A DNA stretch of 64,000 bases from contig NZ_JALEGV010000012.1 of the NCBI RefSeq assembly GCF_022763245.1, positions 558,001 to 622,000 of the forward strand, in the 5' to 3' direction. The stretch's first letter is position 1, and each line of letters begins with the position of its first letter. The stretch comes from Oricola sp. GTDB lineage: Bacteria; Pseudomonadota; Alphaproteobacteria; Rhizobiales; Rhizobiaceae. Of the stretch, positions 16,885-24,609 are shown in pieces. The translations under genes were made by a program, and so were the position numbers. A model generated the notes under the pieces. The model was given only the letters and a program-made list of their open reading frames with translations, was not told the DNA's origin and searched no databases.

Positions 16885-17622
16885 ATGGACTGGGCCCTGG
16901 CAGTCGAACGCAATCGCGAGGCGCTTCTGCGCATCGTCGCGGCGCTGTTTGCCATGGTCGGGCTGGACGAAGCCCGCGACAACGCCCACCCCACCCTGCC
17001 GCGCTTCCTGCACAAGCGGATCCTGCGCCTGCTGCGTCCCGCCGAGGCCGCCGTCCGGCGCCTCGTCATCATCGCCGCGCATGAACTCGAAACCCCGCCC
17101 GATCGACCGGGGCGCGACCGCCCCGCGTCAAAGCCGGTCGAGCTGAAACGCCCTTATCGTCCGACGTCGCGTCACACGTCCGCGAAAACCGCGCGGGCCG
17201 TCGTTCGGTCAGGCGGCGACGCGCCGCGGGCGGTCTCCCTGCTCGATCCGCTCAGCCCCTACCGCGCAACGCCGCCGCGGCGCTATGCGAAGACCTTTCC
17301 GCGCTTCACCGTGCTCGGCCTGTCCGAGCCCCGCCCGCTGCCTGAACTGCATATCCCCTCGCCGGACGATCCGGTCAGCGCGCGCCACCTCTTCGGTCGC
17401 CTGCAGGCGTTAAAGCGCACGCTCGACACGATCGACGATCAGGCCCGCCGCCTCGTCCGCTGGCGGGCGCGGCGCAACGCCGGACGCACCCGGCGGTTCC
17501 TGCCGATGCGTCCGGGACGGCCGCCGGGTCACCGGCGAAGACCGCGCCATGCGATCGACGAGATCCTGCGCGAATGCCATTCCCTCGCGCTCCACGCGAC
17601 GAAGACCGCCGACACGTCGTGA
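16885..17622 (+). CDS. conserved uncharacterised protein, 245 aa
   Basis: The ATG at 16885 has AGGAAGGA about 10-16 bases upstream; a longer open frame reaches 16486 but that part is antisense to the muramidase. The N-terminal 70 residues look helical (MDWALAVERNREALLRIV, then LRLLRPAEAAVRRLVIIAAHELE) and, from memory, are conserved in Rhizobiales. The middle (about 70-120) is basic and low in structure, and a second helical region with HLFGRLQALKRTLDTIDDQARRL, split here for length, follows near 170. Very Arg-rich C-terminus. No function known. Confidence 0.75.
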   Translation: MDWALAVERNREALLRIVAALFAMVGLDEARDNAHPTLPRFLHKRILRLLRPAEAAVRRLVIIAAHELETPPDRPGRDRPASKPVELKRPYRPTSRHTSAKTARAVVRSGGDAPRAVSLLDPLSPYRATPPRRYAKTFPRFTVLGLSEPRPLPELHIPSPDDPVSARHLFGRLQALKRTLDTIDDQARRLVRWRARRNAGRTRRFLPMRPGRPPGHRRRPRHAIDEILRECHSLALHATKTADTS

Positions 17623-17650
17623 GCGGCGCGACACTGTTTTCTTTGACAAA

Positions 17651-17665
17651 CCGGGCCTTGCCCGG
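17651..17665. terminator. short hairpin between convergent genes
   Basis: CCGGGC-CTT-GCCCGG, a perfect 6-bp stem, sits in the 56-base gap between the convergent 16885 and 17679 genes. On the minus strand TTTGTC follows, a weak terminator for the GGDEF gene. Confidence 0.4.
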
Positions 17666-17678
17666 AGCGCCCGCGAGA

Positions 17679-19109
17679 TCAGCCTTGCGGAATGGACGCC
17701 ACCTGGGCGGCCGCGCGCTCGACCCTGTCCCGGCCATTGTTCTTGGCGCGATAGAGCAGCGCGTCCGCCTCCACGAGCAACGCATCGACGGACGCTGCCG
17801 TCGGCCGCCCGAAGACGAGCAGGCCAATGCTCGCGGTGATCTCCACCGCCCGGCCGTCGTTCAACGTCACGGGAGCGCTGTTGACCGCGACGCGGATCCT
17901 CTCCGCGATCGCGTCCACCTCCAGGCTGTCCGCGACGAAGACCACGAACTCCTCGCCGCCCTGCCGGCCGAAGAGGTCGTCCTTGCGCAGGCAGCGCCTC
18001 ACCCGCTCGGCGAAAGCCATCAGCACCTCGTCGCCCGCCGCATGGCCGAACGTGTCGTTCACCGCCTTGAAGCGGTCGAGATCGATCATCATCAGCGCGC
18101 AGCCGCTTCCGCTCACCGACAGTTGCTCCTGGACGTCCTGCGCAAAGGCCGCGCGGCTGCTCGCTCCGGTGAGCTGGTCATGCGCGGCGAGGTGCCTCAG
18201 CCGGCCGAGAAGCCGCGCACGGCTGGCCGTCACGATGCCGAGCATGATCGGCCCCATCGCCACGAGCGCGATCCCGAGCCGCGCCGAAACCAGCGACATC
18301 TCGTCATAGACGGCCGGGTTGCCGATAAGATCGGCGGAAATCGGGATCAGCGTCCACAGCACATAGAGCAGGACCAGGACGGAGGTTCGGAACACCGAAT
18401 AGACGAGCCCGCACCAAAGAAGCGCCGGAACCGGAAAGGCGATCGCACCCGGCCCGCCGATCAGCAGCGCCAGCGCACACGACGCGACCAGCGCCGCGGC
18501 CGGCATGAGATTGGCCCACCCGCCGAGCGACCAGCTGTAGCCCGACGCCGGATCGTTGTGGGTCGGGGCGGGCGCCAGGAGGATGACGGGCAGAAACGCC
18601 ATGTAATTGACGAGCTCGGTCGCAAACCAGAACGTCCAGCCCGCCACGGCGCCGCCGTCGAACAGGAGCGGATTGGCGAGGGCCCCGAACAGGCCCGCCG
18701 CCGCGCCCGCCGCCGCCGAGGCGATCACCAGCCAGAGCATCGACGTCTGCTTTTCGAGCCGGGTCATCCCGTCGGGCAGTCGGGCATAGACCATATAGGC
18801 GGCGGCGACGCCGGCAAGATTGGCGCCGTTGAGGATCAGGGCCTTCGGCAGGCTGGATCCCGTCAAGAGGTCGGCGGCGAGATAGGCAAGCGCGGCGCCG
18901 GCCCAACCGAGCGCGGTCGCGGTTCCCGGCATGCGGATGAGAAGCCCCAGCATGATCGCGTTTGCCGGCCAGACCGTGGCGAGGAAGCCGATCGGTCGCG
19001 TGGAGATGCCGAACAGGCATGCCGCGAAGATGACGAGGGCCATCGCGACCGGCGGTCCGAACTGCGACCGGAATCCCGTTCCGGTCGCCCCGGACTGCGT
19101 GTATGCCAT
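17679..19109 (-). CDS. diguanylate cyclase with MASE1-like membrane domain
   Basis: A 476-residue membrane protein. The first 300 residues hold about eight transmembrane helices with TVWPANAIMLGLLIRMP, ADLLTG and NGANLAG, resembling the MASE1 sensory domain. The C-terminal GGDEF domain has the active motif GGEEF (384-388), so it should make cyclic di-GMP. RKDD (375-378) lies five residues ahead, a canonical RxxD product-inhibition site. ATG 19109 begins just before the first membrane segment. Stand-alone gene, divergent from trhO. The signal is unknown. Confidence 0.92.
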   Translation of the reverse strand: MAYTQSGATGTGFRSQFGPPVAMALVIFAACLFGISTRPIGFLATVWPANAIMLGLLIRMPGTATALGWAGAALAYLAADLLTGSSLPKALILNGANLAGVAAAYMVYARLPDGMTRLEKQTSMLWLVIASAAAGAAAGLFGALANPLLFDGGAVAGWTFWFATELVNYMAFLPVILLAPAPTHNDPASGYSWSLGGWANLMPAAALVASCALALLIGGPGAIAFPVPALLWCGLVYSVFRTSVLVLLYVLWTLIPISADLIGNPAVYDEMSLVSARLGIALVAMGPIMLGIVTASRARLLGRLRHLAAHDQLTGASSRAAFAQDVQEQLSVSGSGCALMMIDLDRFKAVNDTFGHAAGDEVLMAFAERVRRCLRKDDLFGRQGGEEFVVFVADSLEVDAIAERIRVAVNSAPVTLNDGRAVEITASIGLLVFGRPTAASVDALLVEADALLYRAKNNGRDRVERAAAQVASIPQG

Positions 19110-19291
19110 TGCTGTCAACCGAATTCCCCCGGTAGAAATAACGCTAGGTAAGATCTTGTAGTGCTCCTTAACGGGGGCGGCCGCAAAAGGATAGCGTCCT
19201 TGGCGCATGGCTGGCATTCGCACTGGTTGCAGGCGGCATACCGGCACCCTCGCCTCTTGCCTCGCCTGCCCAACGGCAGTAACCGAACGGG

Positions 19292-20209
19292 ATGCAAAAC
19301 CAGCCGCCCCATATCGTCGCCGCACTCTACCATTTCGCCGATTTCGGCCGCTACGAAGCCTTCAAGCCCGAACTGGAGGCCGTCTGTCTCGACGCCGGGC
19401 TGAAGGGCACGCTGCTGCTCGCCTCCGAAGGCATCAACGGCACGGTCGCCGGCTCTCGCGAGGGCATCGACCGCCTGCTCGCCTTCCTGCATGCCCAGCC
19501 GGAATTCGCCGGTCTCGAGCACAAGGAGAGCTGGGCCGACACGCCGCCCTTCCTGCGCATGAAGGTGCGTCTGAAGAAGGAGATCGTCACGATGGGCGTG
19601 CCGGGCACCGATCCCAACCGGATCGTCGGCACCTATGTCGCTCCGAACGACTGGAACGACCTGATCTCCGATCCCGGCACCATCGTGGTCGACACCCGCA
19701 ACGACTACGAATACGCGATCGGCACCTTCGAGAATGCCGTCGATCCGCAGACCAAGACTTTCCGCGAATTCCCGGACTGGGTGCGCCGCCACGACAATGA
19801 ACTGAAGGGCCGCAAGATCGCGATGTTCTGCACCGGCGGCATCCGCTGCGAGAAGGCGACCGCCTTCGTCAAGTCGCTTGGCTTCGAGGACGTCTACCAT
19901 CTCAAGGGCGGCATCCTGAAATATCTGGAAGACGTGCCGGCCGAGGAAAGCCTCTGGCATGGCGACTGCTTCGTCTTCGACGAGCGCGTCGCCGTCGGTC
20001 ACGGGCTCGAGCCGGGCGACTACACGCTCTGCCGCGCCTGCCGCCATCCGCTGACGCCGGAGGAAACGCAGTCGGAGACCTATGTCGAGGGCGTCTCCTG
20101 CCCGCATTGCCACGACGCCCGCTCCGAGGACGACCGCGCCCGCTACGCCGAACGCCAGCGCCAGATCGCCCTGGCGAAGAAGCGCGGCGAGAAGCATCTC
20201 GGCACTTGA
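19292..20209 (+). CDS. trhO: tRNA uridine(34) hydroxylase, rhodanese-type
   Basis: A 305-residue TrhO (YceA) protein, which hydroxylates U34 of certain tRNAs on the way to cmo5U/mcmo5U. The N-terminal acylphosphatase-like domain (about 1-100, with [16 protein letters not shown]) is followed by a rhodanese domain with the active Cys 180 in CTGGIRCEK; Cys 186 is also conserved. The C-terminal Cys motifs CRACRHPL and SCPHCH are usual in this family. Full length. The ureD gene starts three bases after its stop codon, an odd pairing. Confidence 0.95.
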   Translation: MQNQPPHIVAALYHFADFGRYEAFKPELEAVCLDAGLKGTLLLASEGINGTVAGSREGIDRLLAFLHAQPEFAGLEHKESWADTPPFLRMKVRLKKEIVTMGVPGTDPNRIVGTYVAPNDWNDLISDPGTIVVDTRNDYEYAIGTFENAVDPQTKTFREFPDWVRRHDNELKGRKIAMFCTGGIRCEKATAFVKSLGFEDVYHLKGGILKYLEDVPAEESLWHGDCFVFDERVAVGHGLEPGDYTLCRACRHPLTPEETQSETYVEGVSCPHCHDARSEDDRARYAERQRQIALAKKRGEKHLGT

Positions 20210-20211
20210 CG

Positions 20212-21060
20212 GTGGCACCGCCCCTTCCCGCCGCCGCGCCGATGCAGCGCTCCCACGGCGAGGGCCTGCTGACCGTCAAGGCGCTCGCCGGCCGCACCCG
20301 CATCGATCGGCTGCGCCAGGCCGGCAATGCCAAGATCCGCGTCCCGAAGACCCATGGCGACGCGCTGGAAGCGGTCCTGATCAACACCGCCGGCGGCATC
20401 ACCGGCGGCGACACGCTCGACTGGACGCTTGCCGCCGGTCCCGGCACCCGCACCGTCGTGACCACCCAGGCCTGCGAACGCGTCTACAAGTCGAGCGAGG
20501 GCGTCGGCGTCCAGACCTCCACGGTCCGTGTCGGCACCGAGGCGAGCCTCTTCTGGCTGCCCCAGGAAACGATCCTCTTCGATCGCGGCCGCTTCCGCCG
20601 CACCATCGACGTGACGCTCGACGAGGGCGCCCGTTTCGTCGGCCTGGAGACGCTGCTGCTTGGGCGCGAGGCGATGGGCGAAACCGTCTCCACCGGCGTC
20701 TTCCACGACCGCTGGCGCATCCGGCGCGGCGACGCGCTCATCCATGCCGACGACCTGCGCCTCGACATTTCCCCCGACCGCGACTTCGCCTGCCCGGCGG
20801 CACTTGGCGGCAACCGCGCGGTGGCGACGCTCGTCGCCGTCTTGCCCGATGACGCCGAAACCCTCGACCTGGCCGTCGCGCGCGCCCGTACGCTGATCGG
20901 CGACGGCGCGGGCGGCGCCAGCCGCATCGGCGAAGCGTCGAAGGGCAAGATCGTGATCCGCCTCGCAGCGCCCTCCGGCTTCGCCCTGCGCCAGCGCCTG
21001 CTGCCGGTCCTCGCCCTGTTTCTTGACGGTCAGACCCTGCCGAAAGTCTGGCACCTGTAG
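20212..21060 (+). CDS. ureD: urease accessory protein UreD (no urease genes adjacent)
   Basis: A 282-residue UreD/UreH protein, part of the UreDFG chaperone complex that delivers nickel to urease. The family signatures INTAGGITGGD, TTQACERVYKS, WLPQETILFDRGRF and FLDGQTLPKVWHL (C-terminus) are all present, so it is full length. GTG 20212 is used; ATG 20242 is an alternative that would still keep the conserved part. Normally ureD begins the ureDABCEFG operon, but the next gene is an unrelated GGDEF protein and no ureABCEFG gene is in the window. It appears to be co-transcribed with trhO. Confidence 0.93.
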   Translation: MAPPLPAAAPMQRSHGEGLLTVKALAGRTRIDRLRQAGNAKIRVPKTHGDALEAVLINTAGGITGGDTLDWTLAAGPGTRTVVTTQACERVYKSSEGVGVQTSTVRVGTEASLFWLPQETILFDRGRFRRTIDVTLDEGARFVGLETLLLGREAMGETVSTGVFHDRWRIRRGDALIHADDLRLDISPDRDFACPAALGGNRAVATLVAVLPDDAETLDLAVARARTLIGDGAGGASRIGEASKGKIVIRLAAPSGFALRQRLLPVLALFLDGQTLPKVWHL

Positions 21061-21210
21061 AGGCCCGCGACCGCGTCGTAGCACCCGGCGGGCTTGACCG
21101 GATATACTGATTGTTATCCAACCGCGCGAAGATTCGCTTAACCTCTTGGCAACGGCTCACGCGTAGAACGGCCATGCAATTACTTTGCGGAAGGGAGATA
21201 CTCCCGACAG

Positions 21211-22395
21211 ATGCACCTTGACCCCCTCACACTGATGGTTCCTGCGGTGACGGCCTCGGCGATCGCCAGCCTGTTCGTCTACGGGGCCTGGTTCCGGTTC
21301 CGCGATCAGCCGGCGCTGATCTGGTGGGGGTCCGCCCATGCGCTGCACACGATCGGCCTCGCGCTGATCTTCGTGTCGATCGCTTCAACCAACAAGACCC
21401 TCACGCCCGTCGGCGGCGGTCTGATGAGCATGGCGCCGCTGATGATCTGGGCCGGCGTGCGCCGGTTCCTGCGCCTGCGCGCGCTCTGGCCGGTGGTTGT
21501 CGGGACGCCGCTCGTCGTGCCCCTGATCACGGCCCTTCCCGTCGACATCGACAGCGAGACCTGGTCGACCGCCATCGGCTTCGGCTTCTGGCCGGTTTTC
21601 CTGACGGCGTCTGCCTGGCTGCTGGTCCGGCACCGCGCCGAGCACCTGCCGGCCCGCTGGGTGTTCGGCGGCTTCCTGATGCTGCACGCGATCGTCTACT
21701 CGCTGGCCGTCTCCGAGGTCCTGCAGGGCACCTTCTCCTTCGACCAGCCGCCCGCGCTGAACAGCCCCTTCGGCGTGATCCATTTCGAATCCATCCTGTT
21801 CTCCATGGCCGTGAGCATCGTGATGATCTTCATCTGCCATGAGCGCAAGGAACAGCGTTACGTCCACGCCGCCAGCATCGATCCGATGACCGGGGCCCAC
21901 AATCGCGGCACCTTCTTCGAGGCGGCCGGCAGGCTGTTCGAACGCGACCGGCGGGCGGGCGCGCCCTGCTCGCTCATCATGTTCGATCTCGACCGCTTCA
22001 AGACCATCAACGACGATTACGGCCATCAGTTCGGCGATCGCATCCTGGCGAGCTTCGCCGAGACCGTCCGCTCTTCGCTGCGCCCGAGGGATCTCTTCGG
22101 CCGCTATGGCGGCGAGGAATTCGTCGTCGTTCTGCCCGGCACCTCCGTCAAGACCGCGGCCCTGATCGCCGACCGCATTCTCAAGGCCTTCGCGGCCGCC
22201 AACACCTTTGTCGAGGGCCAGCCCGTCAAGGCGACGGTCAGCGCCGGCGTCGCGCAGGCCGGCGAAGCGCAGGATCTCCAGCAGGTCATCAAGGCCGCCG
22301 ATCAGGCGATGTATGCCGCCAAGCGCGGTGGCCGCAACCGCGTCGAGATCGCGCCCGACGCCCCGCCCGATCCGGACGTCGTGCGCATCGCGTGA
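21211..22395 (+). CDS. diguanylate cyclase with multi-pass membrane domain
   Basis: A 394-residue protein with about six or seven transmembrane helices in residues 8-210 and a C-terminal GGDEF domain. DPMTGAHNRGTF begins the domain; GGEEF is at 300-304 and the inhibitory RPRD site at 291-294, five residues upstream, so it is a feedback-controlled cyclase. Its membrane part (PALIWWGSAHALHTIG) differs from the MASE1-like one in the other cyclase at 17679. ATG 21211 follows AAGGGAGA at proper distance. Confidence 0.93.
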   Translation: MHLDPLTLMVPAVTASAIASLFVYGAWFRFRDQPALIWWGSAHALHTIGLALIFVSIASTNKTLTPVGGGLMSMAPLMIWAGVRRFLRLRALWPVVVGTPLVVPLITALPVDIDSETWSTAIGFGFWPVFLTASAWLLVRHRAEHLPARWVFGGFLMLHAIVYSLAVSEVLQGTFSFDQPPALNSPFGVIHFESILFSMAVSIVMIFICHERKEQRYVHAASIDPMTGAHNRGTFFEAAGRLFERDRRAGAPCSLIMFDLDRFKTINDDYGHQFGDRILASFAETVRSSLRPRDLFGRYGGEEFVVVLPGTSVKTAALIADRILKAFAAANTFVEGQPVKATVSAGVAQAGEAQDLQQVIKAADQAMYAAKRGGRNRVEIAPDAPPDPDVVRIA

Positions 22396-22452
22396 CGGGC
22401 GGCGGACAGAGAGCCTCGCGACCGTCGCGCGGAGGCGTTTCCGAAAAAATTG

Positions 22453-22465
22453 TTGTTAGTTACAA
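22453..22465. promoter_or_regulatory. candidate MarR-type operator ahead of the FAH cluster
   Basis: TTGTTAGTTACAA is an imperfect palindrome with TTGT/ACAA arms, the pattern bound by many MarR regulators. It lies in the 198-base gap before the gene at 22594, which also holds a 7-bp stem (AGCGGAC 22484-22490 with GTCCGCT 22500-22506). There is no regulator gene beside this operon. Confidence 0.3.
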
Positions 22466-22593
22466 ACGCAACCATTACGTAGAAGCGGACTGCGATGCGG
22501 TCCGCTTGGCGACGGGAGGAAAGCCGCGGCGGCGCACGATCCCCCTCCCGCACGACAACCGCATTCGCACCGCAAGGAAACAAGGACGGATTG

Positions 22594-23616
22594 ATGAAAC
22601 TCGCCACCCTCGACAACGGAACGCGTGACGGCCGGCTGGTCGTCGTCTCCCGCGACCTGACCCGCTGCACCGACGCGACCTCGATCGCGCCGACCCTGCA
22701 GGCCGCCCTCGACGACTGGGCGACGGTCGCGCCGAAACTGGAGCTGCTGGCCGAAAGCCTGTCGCATGACGCCGTCCCGTCGGAGCGTTTCCACGAGCAC
22801 GACGCCCTGTCGCCCCTGCCGCGCGCCTATCAGTGGGCGGACGGTTCGGCCTACGTCAATCACGTCGAACTGGTGCGCAAGGCGCGTGGCGCCGAGATGC
22901 CGGACACTTTCTGGACCGACCCGCTGATGTATCAGGGCGGATCCGACACCTTCCTCGCGCCGCGTGCGCCAATCCGCATGGCCGACGAGGCCTACGGCAT
23001 CGACATGGAGGGCGAGGTCGCCGTGATCGTCGGCGACGTGCCGATGGCCGCATCGGTCGACCAGGCCCGCGACGCCATCCGCCTGGTCATGCTGGTCAAC
23101 GACGTGTCGCTGCGCGGCCTCATCCCCGGCGAACTCGCCAAGGGCTTCGGCTTCTTCCAGTCCAAGCCGTCCTCCGCCTTCTCGCCCGTCGCCGTGACGC
23201 CGGACGAATTGGGCGACGCATGGGACGGCAGCAAGGTCAGCCTGCCGCTGCGCGTTGACCTGAACGGCCAGCCGCTCGGCCGCGCCGAAGCCGGCGTCGA
23301 CATGACCTTCGAGTTTCCCGACATCGTCGCGCATGCCGCGAAGACGCGGCCACTCGGCGCGGGCGCGATCGTCGGCTCGGGCACGGTCTCCAACAAGGAC
23401 GCGGACGGCGGCCCCGGCAAGCCGGTCGCCGAGGGCGGCCTCGGCTATTCCTGCCTTGCAGAACTGCGCACCGTCGAGACGATCCTGTCCGGCGGCCCGA
23501 AGACGCCCTTCATGCGCTTCGGAGACACCGTCCGCATCGAGATGCTGGATGCCGAAGGCCATTCGATCTTCGGCGCAATCGAACAAACCGTGGAAAAATA
23601 TGAGGGAGCCGCCTGA
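22594..23616 (+). CDS. fumarylacetoacetate hydrolase family protein
   Basis: A 340-residue FAH-superfamily protein of the long bacterial fumarylacetoacetase type. LPRAYQWADGSAYVNHVELVR, shown in part as YQWADGSAYVNHVEL, GIDMEGEVAVIVGD (metal-binding acids) and MLVNDVSLRGLIPGELAKGF are typical. Such enzymes cleave fumarylacetoacetate or related ring-fission acylpyruvates with a divalent metal. ATG 22594 has AAGGACGG upstream. It heads a five-gene operon; the stop overlaps the next start (TGATG). Confidence 0.9.
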   Translation: MKLATLDNGTRDGRLVVVSRDLTRCTDATSIAPTLQAALDDWATVAPKLELLAESLSHDAVPSERFHEHDALSPLPRAYQWADGSAYVNHVELVRKARGAEMPDTFWTDPLMYQGGSDTFLAPRAPIRMADEAYGIDMEGEVAVIVGDVPMAASVDQARDAIRLVMLVNDVSLRGLIPGELAKGFGFFQSKPSSAFSPVAVTPDELGDAWDGSKVSLPLRVDLNGQPLGRAEAGVDMTFEFPDIVAHAAKTRPLGAGAIVGSGTVSNKDADGGPGKPVAEGGLGYSCLAELRTVETILSGGPKTPFMRFGDTVRIEMLDAEGHSIFGAIEQTVEKYEGAA

Positions 23617-24575
23617 TGGCCAAGCAATTCGCAAGCGCCGGCGATCTCGCCGAAAAGAAGATCTCGTTCACCGAAGTCGGCAAGGATCTCTGGGCCTTCA
23701 CCGCTGAAGGCGACCCGAACACCGGCGTCATCATCGGCGATGACAGTGTCATGATCGTCGAGGCCCAGGCGACGCCCGAACTCGCCGCCAAGGTCATCGA
23801 GAAGGTCCGCTCCGTCACCGACAAGCCGATCACCCATCTGGCGCTGACCCACTACCACGCCGTGCGCGTCCTCGGCGCGGCGGCCTATCAGGCGCCGACC
23901 GTGATCATGAGCGAGAAGGCCCGCTCCATGGTCGTCGAGCGCGGCGCGGAAGACCGTGAGTCCGAGTTCATGCGCTTTCCCCGGCTGTTTGCCGGCTATG
24001 ACGACATCGCCAAGGTGCCGCCGCTTACCTGGCCGACCACGACGTTCAACGACCGGATGACCGTCTATCTCGGCAAGCGCCGCGTCGATCTCATGTTCCT
24101 CGGCCGCGCCCACACCGCCGGCGACATCGTGATCTACGTGCCCGACGAGAACGTCATGTTCACGGGCGACATCGTCGAATACCACTCCGCCTGCTACTGC
24201 GGCGACGGCCATTTCCACGACTGGCCCGGCACGCTGGAGAAGATCCGCCGCTTCAATCTCGATTCCATCGCGCCCGGACGCGGCGACGCGCTGGTCGGAC
24301 GCGACATGGTCAACGACGCGCTCGACAAGACCGCCGATTTCGTCCGCTCGACCTACAGCCCGATCGCCCGCGTCGCGCTGCGCGGCGGCTCGCTGAAGGA
24401 GGCGTGGGACGCCTGCCGCGCCGAATGCGACCCGAAATTCGCGGATTACGCGATCTACGAGCACTGCCTGCCCTTCAACGTGGCGCGTGCCTATGACGAG
24501 GCCCGCGACATCGACACGCCGCGCATCTGGACCGCCGAACGCGACCGCCAGATGTGGGACGCCCTGCAGGGCTGA
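23616..24575 (+). CDS. metallo-beta-lactamase-fold protein with degenerate metal site
   Basis: A 319-residue MBL-fold protein. The usual HxHxDH is THYHAVR (His 79, His 81, then Val and Arg instead of Asp and His). GRAHTAGD supplies His 166 and FTGDIV supplies Asp 185, but the last His-containing GHG is GRG (Arg 222). Metal site 1 (three His) can still form; site 2 is largely lost. The role is likely hydrolysis of an ester, lactone or thioester in the ring-degradation cluster, or a non-hydrolytic function. The gene is coupled to the FAH gene upstream by TGATG. Confidence 0.9.
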   Translation: MAKQFASAGDLAEKKISFTEVGKDLWAFTAEGDPNTGVIIGDDSVMIVEAQATPELAAKVIEKVRSVTDKPITHLALTHYHAVRVLGAAAYQAPTVIMSEKARSMVVERGAEDRESEFMRFPRLFAGYDDIAKVPPLTWPTTTFNDRMTVYLGKRRVDLMFLGRAHTAGDIVIYVPDENVMFTGDIVEYHSACYCGDGHFHDWPGTLEKIRRFNLDSIAPGRGDALVGRDMVNDALDKTADFVRSTYSPIARVALRGGSLKEAWDACRAECDPKFADYAIYEHCLPFNVARAYDEARDIDTPRIWTAERDRQMWDALQG

Positions 24576-24609
24576 CCGGAAGGAACGGGCGAGGAAGGGA
24601 GGACCGATC

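Noticed and set aside
15687-17622. Prophage remnant around the muramidase
   Set aside because: No integrase, structural, packaging or attachment-site features are present on either side.
17574-19151. A 525-codon plus-strand frame opposite the GGDEF gene
   Set aside because: His/Arg/Asp-rich composition typical of an antisense shadow in high-GC DNA; the minus strand encodes a clear MASE1-like/GGDEF protein.
22484-22506. AGCGGAC/GTCCGCT stem ahead of the FAH gene as a riboswitch
   Set aside because: A single 7-bp stem with a 9-base loop and no further conserved structure; nothing resembles a known aptamer.
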